This document shows, one piece after another, positions 55,101 to 64,000 of a stretch of DNA of 64,000 bases. Origin of the DNA: Mytilus californianus (taxonomy: Eukaryota; Mollusca; Bivalvia; Mytilida; Mytilidae); NCBI RefSeq assembly GCF_021869535.1, contig NW_026262668.1:10338348-10402347 (forward strand), read 5' to 3'. Position numbers and translations under genes: made by a program. Position 1 is the stretch's first letter. Each line of letters begins with the position of its first letter. The notes under the pieces were generated by a model that saw nothing but the letters and a program-made list of their open reading frames with translations, did no database searches and was not told the DNA's origin.

Positions 55101-57944
55101 CTAATTAGAGCTAACGAATAAATCTTGTTGACCCAGACCAAAATATAGATCAGTGCAGATCCAATTAGCACCAAAAGCAAAAAGTGAGATTCAGAGTTAC
55201 ATCTAAAAAAGCTTTCAAAGCTTAAGGTTTATTTGGATGGCCTTTCAGTACTGAGATAGTTGATAATAGCGTGATTAGCTATTGCCCCCCAGGAGCCTGA
55301 AATTTTAAACTATGAAAAATATTCAACATGTAAATCATTCAACACTCACCATGCATCTTCTTTTATGAAAAATATTTTTGGATTCTAGATCTTTTGAAAA
55401 ATGTTTGTTTCAGAAGAAAAATGAAAAAAAAATGATTGTTTTCTATATAAGGTTGGAGAAAATAAATACATTCAATTTCCATTCTAAATTTTAAAAAAAA
55501 ATTAACTCTTGCAAAAAAAAAAAAGAAAAAAAGAAAAAAACCTCATCCCCTACCCAACACAAAAATTGAACTCTTGGTGCCTTTGACACAGTCAGTGTCA
55601 GAATTTTTTCAAATACTGAGCAAGATTGTGACAAAGATGGTTAGATTAATTAAGTACTGTTTACCAATTGTAGGGTATATACTACCACTGTTATTGGAGA
55701 ATAACAATCTTGATTGTGAAATATCAGAACACAATTGGTCTATATCTTTATTAAAATATACAAATTTTGAGAGAAGAAAGTGATTCATTTGTAATAATTT
55801 TCTTTTCAATTGCGTTAATTATGTGCAATATCTTATTATTACAACTGTTTTAAAAAAAATACAGAACATTTTTGTGTGATTTAATTTTTGTAAACTTTGA
55901 CAAATAAGGGGAGACAACTCGGATAACATAACTTTTACTACCAACAAGTTAGATTAATTACACCACTTTCCGCAAAATATATTTTTGTAGATTTTTAGTT
56001 TGTTGTTCATAGATAGTAACAGACTTGTTTTTCAGAGAAAAACTTTGTGTTGCATTAATTGCTGTTTGTTCACCAGATTGACTAGACTAGTGTGATCTCA
56101 GGTGCTCCGGAAGGATAAGCAGATCCTGCTCCACATGTGGCACCCGTTTGTAATTGTTCTATTTCTACATCTAATTTGTCAGAAATGGTTGGTTCTTTTT
56201 CTAAATTTCCATGCAATGCTTCAAAGTTTTGGTAATACATTGCTACTTTGCGTGCATGGTTGAATTTCAAACTTGTCATTATCTTCATTGCTTTGTTTTA
56301 TCTGTCTCTCTAATTTTGAGTTCTCATCCTCACGTTTTATAGAACATCTTTTATAAAATGAACCCTGTTAAAATTATGTCTGGTCTAGATTTAAATTTAA
56401 TGATATGTTGGGTCGAGGCATATTGTCACGCTTTAAATAAATAATTTAATGTATCTATATATTAACAAACGTAAATATTTTTGATAAAATTTGTTTGAAA
56501 AGAGAGAAACAAATGATAATGATCCGTGCTCACACGTTTTTAGACGAACCGGTTCTTATCAAATTTGCTGGTTGGTAGTGTTCTATACATATATGTGCCA
56601 AAATATTTGTCAATATGATTTCATTTCATCTTGGTCATAGATATCTCTATCTCCTTATCAGTATCGTTGAACGTCTTTAGACTTGGTACTAATTAGATTT
56701 GCATGTTGGTTGTTTTGTATACACTCGTATATACTAATCCTTGAATATGATTATTTGTTTTGCCTTTTTGTTACTGTTTAATGCTTGTCATTTTTTATTT
56801 ATTTTAAACAATACAACTTCGTCTTCTTTTCTGGAAATGAAATTTGAAAACGCAAACTTTCGAAACTTTGAAACTAAAAAAAAAAAATTAACCATTTACA
56901 ATGGACTATCTATGACAAGTTCATCTAAATTTACATAAATACCATTAAATAATTTCCCATGCCAAATTCAGACTGAAACATTCTATAATTCAAATACCTA
57001 GATGAATTTTGAAAATATTTTAGCCTTCCAATCGTTTAAATATACAGTACAATATATTCGTACAGTGTAGTAAAATATAACATTTATTGACGAGCGTTAG
57101 ATGCAGAGAGAAAAGCGAGGCTCCGCCGACCTTTTCTCCTGTTTCGTAGCGAGTAAAAAATAAATTTCATATCTTCCTTTACTGTATGAATATTGTCTTT
57201 ATTCTGCAATGTTAACATTGAACTTAAACCAAGGACGTATATTAAGTTATACGTCCTTGCTTAAACGTATAGATTTTTTTTACATCCAATTCGTTGAATT
57301 TGTTTTTGAATGAAATCGACATGACTAAAACGCGGACCGCAATTAAGACCCCAATATTGAACTGTTATGTAAACAGTAATTTTAACTTAACAGTTCGCTC
57401 GCAACAGAAGTGAGATACCAGGAGACTATAAAAGTACAATATACGTCTATCACATAATGTTATCTGTCAACCTGTATATGCATAGTAGAAAGGTCGATTG
57501 CAGGATAAAATCAAATCCTGATAAAACTGTTTCACAATTGTACGCCGTGATGACCAAGGTAGTTGTCTTTCTTTGTTCTGCAACAAGAAATTACAATTTA
57601 CTGGTAGACGGTCCAGAGTAACTGACACACACACAAAGTTGATCAAGGTTCGTAATTGGGATTTAGTGAACAATTTAGTAGTTCATCTTTCTTTACGCTT
57701 TTGCTACCTTGATAGGTCATCATTTGGTGCGAATAATTAATTCATATACGTGACAGGTACGTAAATGATCGATCTCACAGATTTGTGCATGCAAAAAGAG
57801 CATGACCAACTGCATATGAAAATCGAAAATATATATATATATAACTTTTATAATTTCTGAGATAAATAGAATGAGATATCCGAAGAATGTGTGTACAAAA
57901 AATTAAATAACAAAAATACCGAACTCCGATTAAAATTCAAAACG
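55101..57944. other. Intergenic DNA, few recognised features
   Basis: 56088-56150 is a family 2 fragment (TGATCTCAGGTGCTCCGGAA, GCAGATCCTGCTCCACATGT). 57231-57258 is an 11-bp-arm hairpin (AAGGACGTATA). No gene supported. Confidence 0.4.
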
Positions 57945-57954
57945 GAAAGTCCCT

Positions 57955-58080
57955 TATCAAATGACAAAATCAAAAGCTCAAAAACATCAAACGAATGGAA
58001 ACCAAATGTCATATTCCTGACTTGGTATTGACATTTCCTTATGTAGAAAATGGTGGAATAAACCTGGTTTAATGGCTAGC
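57955..58080 (+). repeat. Repeat family 3, left arm around gene copy D
   Basis: AATCAAAAGCTCAAAAACAT, AAACGAATGGAAACCAAATG, CATATTCCTGACTTGGTA and GAATAAACCTGGTTTAATGG. An inverted copy lies at 60568-60690 on the other side of the gene. Confidence 0.78.
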
Positions 58081-58478
58081 CAAACAACTGACTTGTTTGA
58101 AAGTCACATAGAAATACAAATCTATAAAATACATGTAATTATCGCACGGGGGGATTCAGGATGTTTGAAAGTGATTTTTTAAAGGAGTTTTGCAATAGTA
58201 GAAAACGGAAAATATATAAAAACAATTTTAGACAGTTTTAGGCTAAACATTTACATATTTTCCAATCAAAGAGGAACGTAGAGGGAGTACATCCCTGAAT
58301 CCGCCTCCGGCAAATGAGTTCAGTAATTTTGACATTGACATTTTAAAATGATTATTTCTCAAAATACTCTTCAAAATGATATGGTGTTGCTGATAAAACT
58401 TCTATTTTATTGATATGAAATTATAGGTCACCGAATTCGTAATTTAAGTATGATTAGTTTATGATCATTATACTTTAC

Positions 58479-58489
58479 AGAACATTGAA
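58479..58489 (+). promoter_or_regulatory. Splice acceptor and short leader of gene copy D
   Basis: TATACTTTACAG ends at 58480 and is followed by the 9-nt leader AACATTGAA and the ATG. Copies A, B and C have an acceptor at the same distance, so the coding sequence lies in one exon preceded by at least one 5' non-coding exon that I cannot locate. Confidence 0.6.
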
Positions 58490-60178
58490 ATGGACAAAAA
58501 AGCTGATTCTAAATGTAAACCATGTAGCTCCAGAGGTTCTCAGAAAGATGCTTCTGTTTGGTGTACAGTATGTAAAGAAGGTCTTTGTTCGACTTGCCAA
58601 AAATACCACAGCTCCTTTAAATCGCTTAGATTACATGGTATAGTTCCATATGACAAACGCGAACAAGTTCCACAAATCTTTGAACATGTGATGGAATCAT
58701 GTTCCTATCACGAGCGGAATTTTGAGCTTTACTGCCCTGAACACCAAGAACCATGTTGTATAAGATGTACCACTAATAACCACAAAGATTGCAAAGGTCT
58801 TTGTCCAATTGATGATGTCATTGAAAATGTTAAGTCGTCCGTTGCTATTAACCGCATTGATGAGGGGTTTATCGGGTTGATTTTAAAGATGGAGAAAATT
58901 ATTGAAAATAAAGAGCAATCGAAGAGTATCACTGCAGACCGAATTAAAAAGATAAAGAAAGACATTAGTAATATGAAGAAGAACATTGAAGAAAAGATTG
59001 ATTTGTTAATAAAACAGCAGTTCGCCACCATAGATAGGATGAATACAGAATATAATAGAACGACGTGCGAAGGAATAAAAAAGTTAAAGGCAAAACTTGA
59101 AGACGTCCAAGACATAAAAATAAATATTCAGCAATCAACAGAATACGGAACTAATCTCCAAGTATTTTTGAGTTTGTCAGAATTTGAGAGTATTTTATCA
59201 AAGCAAGAAACTTTTCTATCTGAAAGCATCGAAAAAGGCGAATTTGATAATGCAGATTTCATTTTTAGCGAGACCGAGGACTTTAAAAATATAATGTCTG
59301 TCGGAGGAATCTGTAATATTGAATTAAAGAAACAACCTTTAGACGTCAAGCTCAGCAGTTCAGGACAAAGTGCCAAGGTGCAAATTAAACCTACGAAGAA
59401 AGCTACCGAGAACATTGACACCATTAAAATTATAAAAATTAAAGAGACGTCTTTTCGTTCTCCTTGTTTAATAACTGGCTGTGTTATTTTACAGAATGAC
59501 TCAATATTATTTTCAAACAATGATATTAAAGCTCATAGGCTGCTCTTGTATGACTGCAACTGTCGCTTTCTTCGTGACATTGAAACTGCATCAAGACCTT
59601 TTGATATCGCTATTATAGATGAATTTGTTGTTGCTTTTACCATGCCTGAAGCGAAGAAAGTTTCTTTTATTGATTTCAGTAAGGATCAAGAAAAGTTTGT
59701 CAAAGAACTTGACGTGATTGGGGAATGTTACGGAATCGACCATTCAGACAACAGATTAGCAGTTGCTGTTAAAGGATATGGCATTCAAATATTTGATGTA
59801 ACTGGGACACAAATCAAAACAATACCAGTCGCCAGCCAGTACATATCGTTCGATGGGTCATTTGTATATCATGCAGACTCTGAATCCAATGTTTTAAAAT
59901 GTTGTGATTATGAAGGAAAACATGTTTGGGAGATAACAATACCGGGAGAACAGTCTTCGCTGAGTATGACATTAGACATTCATAAAAACATCTATGTTGT
60001 AGCTAGAACAAGTTATAAACTTTATATTGTGTCAAGTGATGGAACCAAATACAGGCAGTTGTTGCAAAAGTCGGACGGACTTTATTATCCTCAAGGTGTT
60101 TTTTATGATAAAAGAAAACAACAGTTAGTGTTATGCTCAAATCCGTACAATACGAGTATACTATATAGTATTCTTTGA
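58490..60178 (+). CDS. Intact RING-less B-box / coiled-coil / NHL-like beta-propeller protein (TRIM-like), copy D
   Basis: 562 codons without interruption. B-box 1: C9, C12, C25, C28, C33, C36, H40, H49. B-box 2: C71, H74, C82, H85, C90, C93, H98, C101. A conserved LCPIDDVIENVKSS hinge leads into a coiled coil (about 125-260; EKIIENKEQSKSITADRIKK). Residues about 310-562 form a beta-propeller of NHL type with blades such as TGCVILQNDSILFSN, CYGIDHSDNRLAVAVKGYGI and VSSDGTKYRQLLQKSDG. The architecture is that of TRIM2/3/45/56/71-type proteins but lacks the N-terminal RING, so ubiquitin-ligase activity on its own is unlikely; a scaffold or regulator, possibly in innate immunity, is an inference from the family's expansion in bivalves. 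The start is fixed by the acceptor 10 bases upstream and by homology with copies A and C. AATAAA for the message is at 60353. Confidence 0.9.
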   Translation: MDKKADSKCKPCSSRGSQKDASVWCTVCKEGLCSTCQKYHSSFKSLRLHGIVPYDKREQVPQIFEHVMESCSYHERNFELYCPEHQEPCCIRCTTNNHKDCKGLCPIDDVIENVKSSVAINRIDEGFIGLILKMEKIIENKEQSKSITADRIKKIKKDISNMKKNIEEKIDLLIKQQFATIDRMNTEYNRTTCEGIKKLKAKLEDVQDIKINIQQSTEYGTNLQVFLSLSEFESILSKQETFLSESIEKGEFDNADFIFSETEDFKNIMSVGGICNIELKKQPLDVKLSSSGQSAKVQIKPTKKATENIDTIKIIKIKETSFRSPCLITGCVILQNDSILFSNNDIKAHRLLLYDCNCRFLRDIETASRPFDIAIIDEFVVAFTMPEAKKVSFIDFSKDQEKFVKELDVIGECYGIDHSDNRLAVAVKGYGIQIFDVTGTQIKTIPVASQYISFDGSFVYHADSESNVLKCCDYEGKHVWEITIPGEQSSLSMTLDIHKNIYVVARTSYKLYIVSSDGTKYRQLLQKSDGLYYPQGVFYDKRKQQLVLCSNPYNTSILYSIL

Positions 60179-60380
60179 AATGTTAAGCTTAAAAACATTA
60201 GTCTTTATACTTGAGTATTGTACTCCGTTAAAGCATCAATTTAGCATTTCAGTCATATTGGCATTGATGTAGGTATTTAATTATTGATAATTTTCTGGTT
60301 ATGGTTTCTCTTTCATAGTTTTCAAGATAGCAGGCGGAAATGCTAAAATATGAATAAATGATAGTCATTTGTTTTTTTGT
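60179..60380 (+). other. Probable 3' UTR of gene copy D
   Basis: AATAAA at 60353-60358, followed by a T/GT-rich stretch (TTTGTTTTTTTGTTTATTTA). About 200 bp from the stop codon. Confidence 0.55.
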
Positions 60381-60567
60381 TTATTTATTGGTGATTAATG
60401 CAATATCCCGCACCTTGACAATATAATGGTGGCCACTTTCAACTTTCATCAAGCCGGGGAAAACTACCGAATATATGATTATTACACCTATGCATGGAAA
60501 ATTAACATTGTTATATAACCGTTTTAAATGTTTTTTTTAATGACAATTTTTCCTGTTTATAGTTTTT

Positions 60568-60690
60568 AAACCAGGTTTATTCCACCATTTTCTACATTAT
60601 GAAATGCCTGTACCAAGTCAGGAATATGACAGTTGTTTTCCATTCGTTTGATGTGTCTAAGCTTTTGATTTTGCCATTTATTAGGGAATT
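60568..60690 (-). repeat. Repeat family 3, right arm around gene copy D
   Basis: AAACCAGGTTTATTCCACCA, CTGTACCAAGTCAGGAATAT, TTTTCCATTCGTTTGATGTG. It is the inverse of 57955-58080, with about 85 per cent identity by eye. Confidence 0.78.
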
Positions 60691-60819
60691 TCAGTTTCAA
60701 ATTTTACTTAGAGCTCAGTATTTTTTTATTTTTTTTTAAATTGTTTTTGTACACACATTTTTCGGATATTCCTGTTGAGAACATTTGCAAAAACACATAA
60801 TAGCATATGCCTTTTAGTG

Positions 60820-61003
60820 TGTTTCCTATCATGATTTCCTTGATAGAGGATTGCTGCTCACAAGGAAGCTATTAAGCCAAGAGTTCCAAATGGTGAAGTT
60901 GAGATCATCCCTTCGTAAATTTTACGGACGCCATCACGAGTTGGTTGACCGTTATGGAATAACCGTTTCACAGATGATATCGGATATGTTCCTTATGTCG
61001 TAA
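60820..61003 (+). pseudogene. Penelope-like element, C-terminal coding end
   Basis: An open stretch of about 59 codons ending in TAA at 61001-61003: SYHDFLDRGLLLTRKLL, then VKLRSSLRKFYGRHHELVDR, then YGITVSQMISDMF. This is the conserved last segment of the same Penelope family as 39098-40330. The upstream RT is missing. Confidence 0.8.
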
Positions 61004-61316
61004 CTACAATACCCTTCCCTTTTCACGAATGTGACTTACCGAATTAGACTATTTACCGGATTTGTAATAACATAAGCAACACGACGGATGCCACATGTGG
61101 AGCAGGATCTGCTTACCCTTCCGGAACACCTGAGATCACCCCCAGTTTTTGGTTGGGTTCGTGTTGTTTAGTCTTTAGTTTTCTATGTTGTGTCATCTGT
61201 ACTATTATTTGTCTGTTTGTCTTTTTATTTTTGGCCATGGCGTTGTCAGTTTGTTTTCGATCTATGAGTTTGACTGTCCCTCTGGTATCTTTCGTCCCTC
61301 TTTTAGACCGTCTTAA
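61004..61316 (-). repeat. Family 2 repeat as the 3' tail of the Penelope fragment
   Basis: Directly after the Penelope stop codon: AATTAGACTATTTACCGG, AACACGACGGATGCCACATG, GGAGCAGGATCTGCTTACCC, CGGAACACCTGAGATCACCC and GTTTTCTATGTTGTG, ending CCCTCTTTTAGA. This continuity, repeated inverted at 61690-62165, indicates that family 2 is the Penelope element's 3' region. Confidence 0.8.
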
Positions 61317-61689
61317 AGGATACCCCAAAACCCTAACGAAAAATGCCTCGGTGAATTCCAACACGATTTTGGTAGATGATACATGGACCCCTGTCGATAT
61401 TGTTCATATAAGAATTTATAAAGAGGAACTGTTAGGATTACCCAGTCATACGGCAATAGCCCCTACAAGGAACCATTTAATGATTTTGGGACAAAATAAA
61501 AAAGAAATGTTCTATTTGACATTCTGAACATTTCTAAATTGTGTAAGATTTTCTCTATCCATTATGGTTTTCCCTATGTTCTATATTTTAGCTTTTTTGG
61601 TAATTGGCAATCACACCACATCTTGTTAATTTTATAGTATGGACCGTTTTGCAATTCACAGACTAAAATCCAGACACTCTTAGAATCAA
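61317..61689. other. Spacer between two facing Penelope ends
   Basis: Contains an open stretch to 61527 (NTILVDDTWTPVDIVHIRI, then LMILGQNKKEMFYLTF) of unknown meaning and a family 1 end fragment at about 61600-61640 (AATTGGCAATCACACCACAT). No recognised gene. Confidence 0.35.
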
Positions 61690-61945
61690 TCATGTGAAAG
61701 AGAGGCGGGAAATACCAAAATATATTCAATTTTCAAACTCGTGACGAAAACGATTTGAAAATTTGACAAATCAATGACAAAGAACGAAAAACAAACAAAA
61801 GACGAACCGCAGTCTACAAAACACAAATAAAAAAACTAAAGATAGAGCAATAGAAACCCCACCAAAAATCGGTGATGAACGCTTGTGCGTTTGAAGAGTA
61901 AGCAGATCCTGCTCCACATGTGGCACCCGTCGTGTTGTTAACGTA
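61690..61945 (+). repeat. Family 2 repeat, facing copy
   Basis: GAAAGAGAGGCGGGAAATAC, AAAGATAGAGCAATAGAAAC, AGCAGATCCTGCTCCACATG and CACCCGTCGTGTTG. It is followed at 62060-62165 by the minus-strand Penelope end, the mirror image of 60820-61316. Confidence 0.8.
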
Positions 61946-62059
61946 AATATAAATTTGGTGGTAAATCTGATTCGAGAAAAAAAAGGACGGGGTTGTCCAA
62001 CAATTGGAACATATCCGTTTTCATCCTTGAAATAGATATTTGGTAAAAAAAAAAAACTC

Positions 62060-62165
62060 CTGGTAGCGAATGAATGAATTCAACTTCACCACTTGGACCT
62101 TTTGGTTTAATTGTTTCATTTGAAGTAGCAACCCTCTATCAAGGAAATCATGATAGGAAATACAA
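62060..62165 (-). pseudogene. Penelope-like element, C-terminal coding fragment
   Basis: Minus strand: SYHDFLDRGLLLQMKQLNQK and VVKLNSFIR, the same segment as at 60826-60930 but diverged and cut short. Confidence 0.75.
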
Positions 62166-63839
62166 TCTCTGGAATATCGTACCAACTGTTATAAAGGCGG
62201 TACTGAAATGTTGCTTCATAAAAAGGGAAAGTTTAGAATTTGGAAGCTGAAATCATCTCTTTTGTCGAAAAGTTTTGTTCTCAATCTACAATCATTGTCA
62301 ATTTCTATATGTAATTCAAGATATGAGACTGATCTAACTCATCTTTTGTTTCAAGTTCGAAGGGATAGATGCGTTCAACATAATCACCAATCTTTGAATT
62401 GTTAAGGGAGAATACATCATGTATGAAGTTTAGTTTTTTTTATAAAGACGATCTTACAAAAAATCTACAACAGACGGCGAACGCCAAATGACTATAGTCT
62501 TTTGACAAGATGAGCTAAGAAATGGCTTTATATAAATAACACAAAGCTGAGGTTGCGATAGAGCAGATTGTTACACCGAGAAAACATTGTCAACCATGAG
62601 TCATGGGATAGAGTAAACCGTCTCCCACGTACTTACCAATCAACATCGACATTTTAACTTGAAGTATTATAAAATTATTTATCTACTTGACTGTGTGCAA
62701 AGACCACCGAGCTTTATTTTGATTGTAAGCTAGCTGTTAAAAGAGTCATGCTAACAACATATAACTATGAAACTATAACTATGAATTAATTTTCTAAAAT
62801 CGTAATCAGCACGGTTTGGATTGTGTTTGTTTTCGGATGAATCGGTTCGGTTATTTTTCGATTATAGACCCTTTTTGTGTGAAATTACATGTGATCAAAG
62901 TATACCAGCATTATCCATGATTGCCAAACTAGGTTTTAATGTTTTTATAATAAGTTTAGGGAAGAAACGACGCATTATTTTCTACTATTTTCAGCTTTTT
63001 ACATCGTCAAAGCTTTCACGTTCTAGTCCGTTTTTTTTCTCCAAAACTGGTCCAAGTTTTGGAAATAAATAATAAACACAATGAACACAAAAAAAAATTA
63101 TATGTCTACTGATTTCTTCCTTTTAAAATTCATTATAGTAAATTTAGGTGTTTTAATTTGGTACAGCTTTATACAAGTCAATCTAAATAGTCATAAAAGC
63201 TGCGTTACTTGACATATTTTGTTTGAATTTAAATAAGAAACAAGCTGAAGTTTATTGTACCTGGCCGGACTTTCTTATGGGACAACCATTTGATTCTGAG
63301 GGGGCATGGCAGATTTTGGAAATAAATATTCTGGTCCCTATTTAGGTGAAAATAAATAATCTTGCCTTATAAATATTCTGGCTCCAAATATTCAATATGT
63401 TAAAAACATATTTTGGCTCGCTTCGCTCGCCACATTTACTAAGTTTCCAATAGTTACAGATAATGAGATCAAAGTTATGCATATGTCTGTACTGAAGTTT
63501 TGGATTTCAATGAGCGTAATCAATGTATTACTGGTAAATTATTAAGACAGGGATTTCATTACCACGAATTACTTAAAACCTTTCCTAAATTCTTTAATAG
63601 ATAGATAGATAGGTTTGGTTTGAAAGTTTGGCTGTACCATTTGAAAACTTCCTAATTTTCACGGTGATGTTGTTCATCGAGTCAGGAAAATTACATACGA
63701 TTCGGGTTAACTCATCAATCCTTTACATAAATTTATTCTAAAAGGTTACCACATTTCATGACTGTAAAAAAATCTTTGAATATTGTTTTATTGGTATAAA
63801 TATTTATTATATTATCAGTTAATTAAAACCAAACTAATA
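62166..63839. other. Intergenic DNA, nothing recognised
   Basis: AT-rich. A short (GATA)n tract lies near 63600. No supported gene or repeat. Confidence 0.35.
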
Positions 63840-63995
63840 AATATCATTGTTGTATACAAATGCTCATTCACGGTTCTACGATCTGTCGATACCTGCAATT
63901 TGGCATTGCACAAGTTTATGTTTTCTCTGACTGTTAATGATGTCTTGACACTAAATCCAGTGGATTTTGGATGTGTACTGATTGATATTTAAGTC
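63840..63995 (+). repeat. Repeat block shared with 40841-41045
   Basis: TCTCTGACTGTTAATGATGT, GACACTAAATCCAGTGGATT and GGATGTGTACTGATTGATAT. The shared 25-codon frame ends in TAA. Cut by the window's end. Confidence 0.6.
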
Positions 63996-64000
63996 TTAAA

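Noticed and set aside
58729..59520. Antisense open frames over gene copy D
   Set aside because: Same reason: they mirror the coding strand of the intact gene.
61153..61320. Protein start with hydrophobic segment near 61153-61320
   Set aside because: It is the family 2 repeat read in its minus sense; the apparent membrane segment arises from T-rich repeat DNA.

Overview
This window looks like AT-rich nuclear DNA from an animal, most likely a bivalve mollusc of the mussel (Mytilus) type. The reasons are AT-rich intergenic DNA, very sparse genes, splice-acceptor and poly(A) signals, non-LTR, DIRS-type and Penelope-type retroelements, a lineage-specific cluster of B-box/beta-propeller genes, and interspersed repeats I recognise as typical of mussel genomes. 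The species cannot be fixed from sequence alone. There is no sign of bacterial operons, rRNA, a functional tRNA or CRISPR.

Host genes. (1) A terminal coding exon at about 1844-1971 (+) with its 3' UTR to about 2690 belongs to a gene lying mostly to the left. A decayed copy of this exon, its UTR and downstream DNA sits at about 44095-45435. (2) There are four copies of one gene family: two B-box zinc fingers, a coiled coil and a C-terminal NHL-like beta-propeller, with no RING. Copy A (25592-29059) is split by a transposon and a frameshift. Copy B (32724-33394) is a truncated pseudogene split by a repeat and joined to a Penelope fragment. Copy C (33808-35423) has frameshifts. Copy D (58490-60178, 562 aa) is intact and is the only clearly functional protein gene here. 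All four begin 8-9 nt after a conserved splice acceptor, so the family has an intronless coding exon behind a separate 5' exon.

Mobile DNA fills much of the rest. A nearly complete but broken DIRS-type tyrosine-recombinase retroelement lies at 3329-8788 on the minus strand; its inverted terminal repeats and internal complementary region are all readable. An L1/Tx1-type LINE lies at about 17986-24826 on the minus strand. A TIR-flanked 1.8-kb insert that carries a decayed reverse-transcriptase piece lies at 25972-27749. Penelope-like fragments occur at 33.4, 39.1-40.3, 43.4-44.1, 60.8-61.3 and 61.7-62.2 kb. A 3.6-kb non-autonomous element at 46498-50100 has CACTA termini, a 3-bp target duplication and inverted subterminal GGCCGTGAAA repeats, as expected of the EnSpm/CACTA superfamily.

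Layout: 0-3.3 kb gene tail; 3.3-8.8 DIRS; 8.8-14 repeats, including a 170-bp tandem array; 14.3-18 upstream flank of copy A with a palindrome and a cluster of TGACGTCA octamers; 18-24.8 LINE; 25.5-29.1 copy A; 29.8-30.7 degenerate tandem array; 30.8-33.5 duplicate of the copy A flank with copy B; 33.8-35.4 copy C; 36-46 repeats, Penelope pieces, palindromes and the duplicated gene tail; 46.5-50.1 CACTA-like element; 50.7-55.1 nested repeats; 58-60.7 copy D between inverted repeat arms; 60.8-64 paired Penelope ends and unassigned DNA.

The local history is repeated duplication of an immune-type B-box/propeller locus, followed by disruption of all but one copy by transposons and indels.
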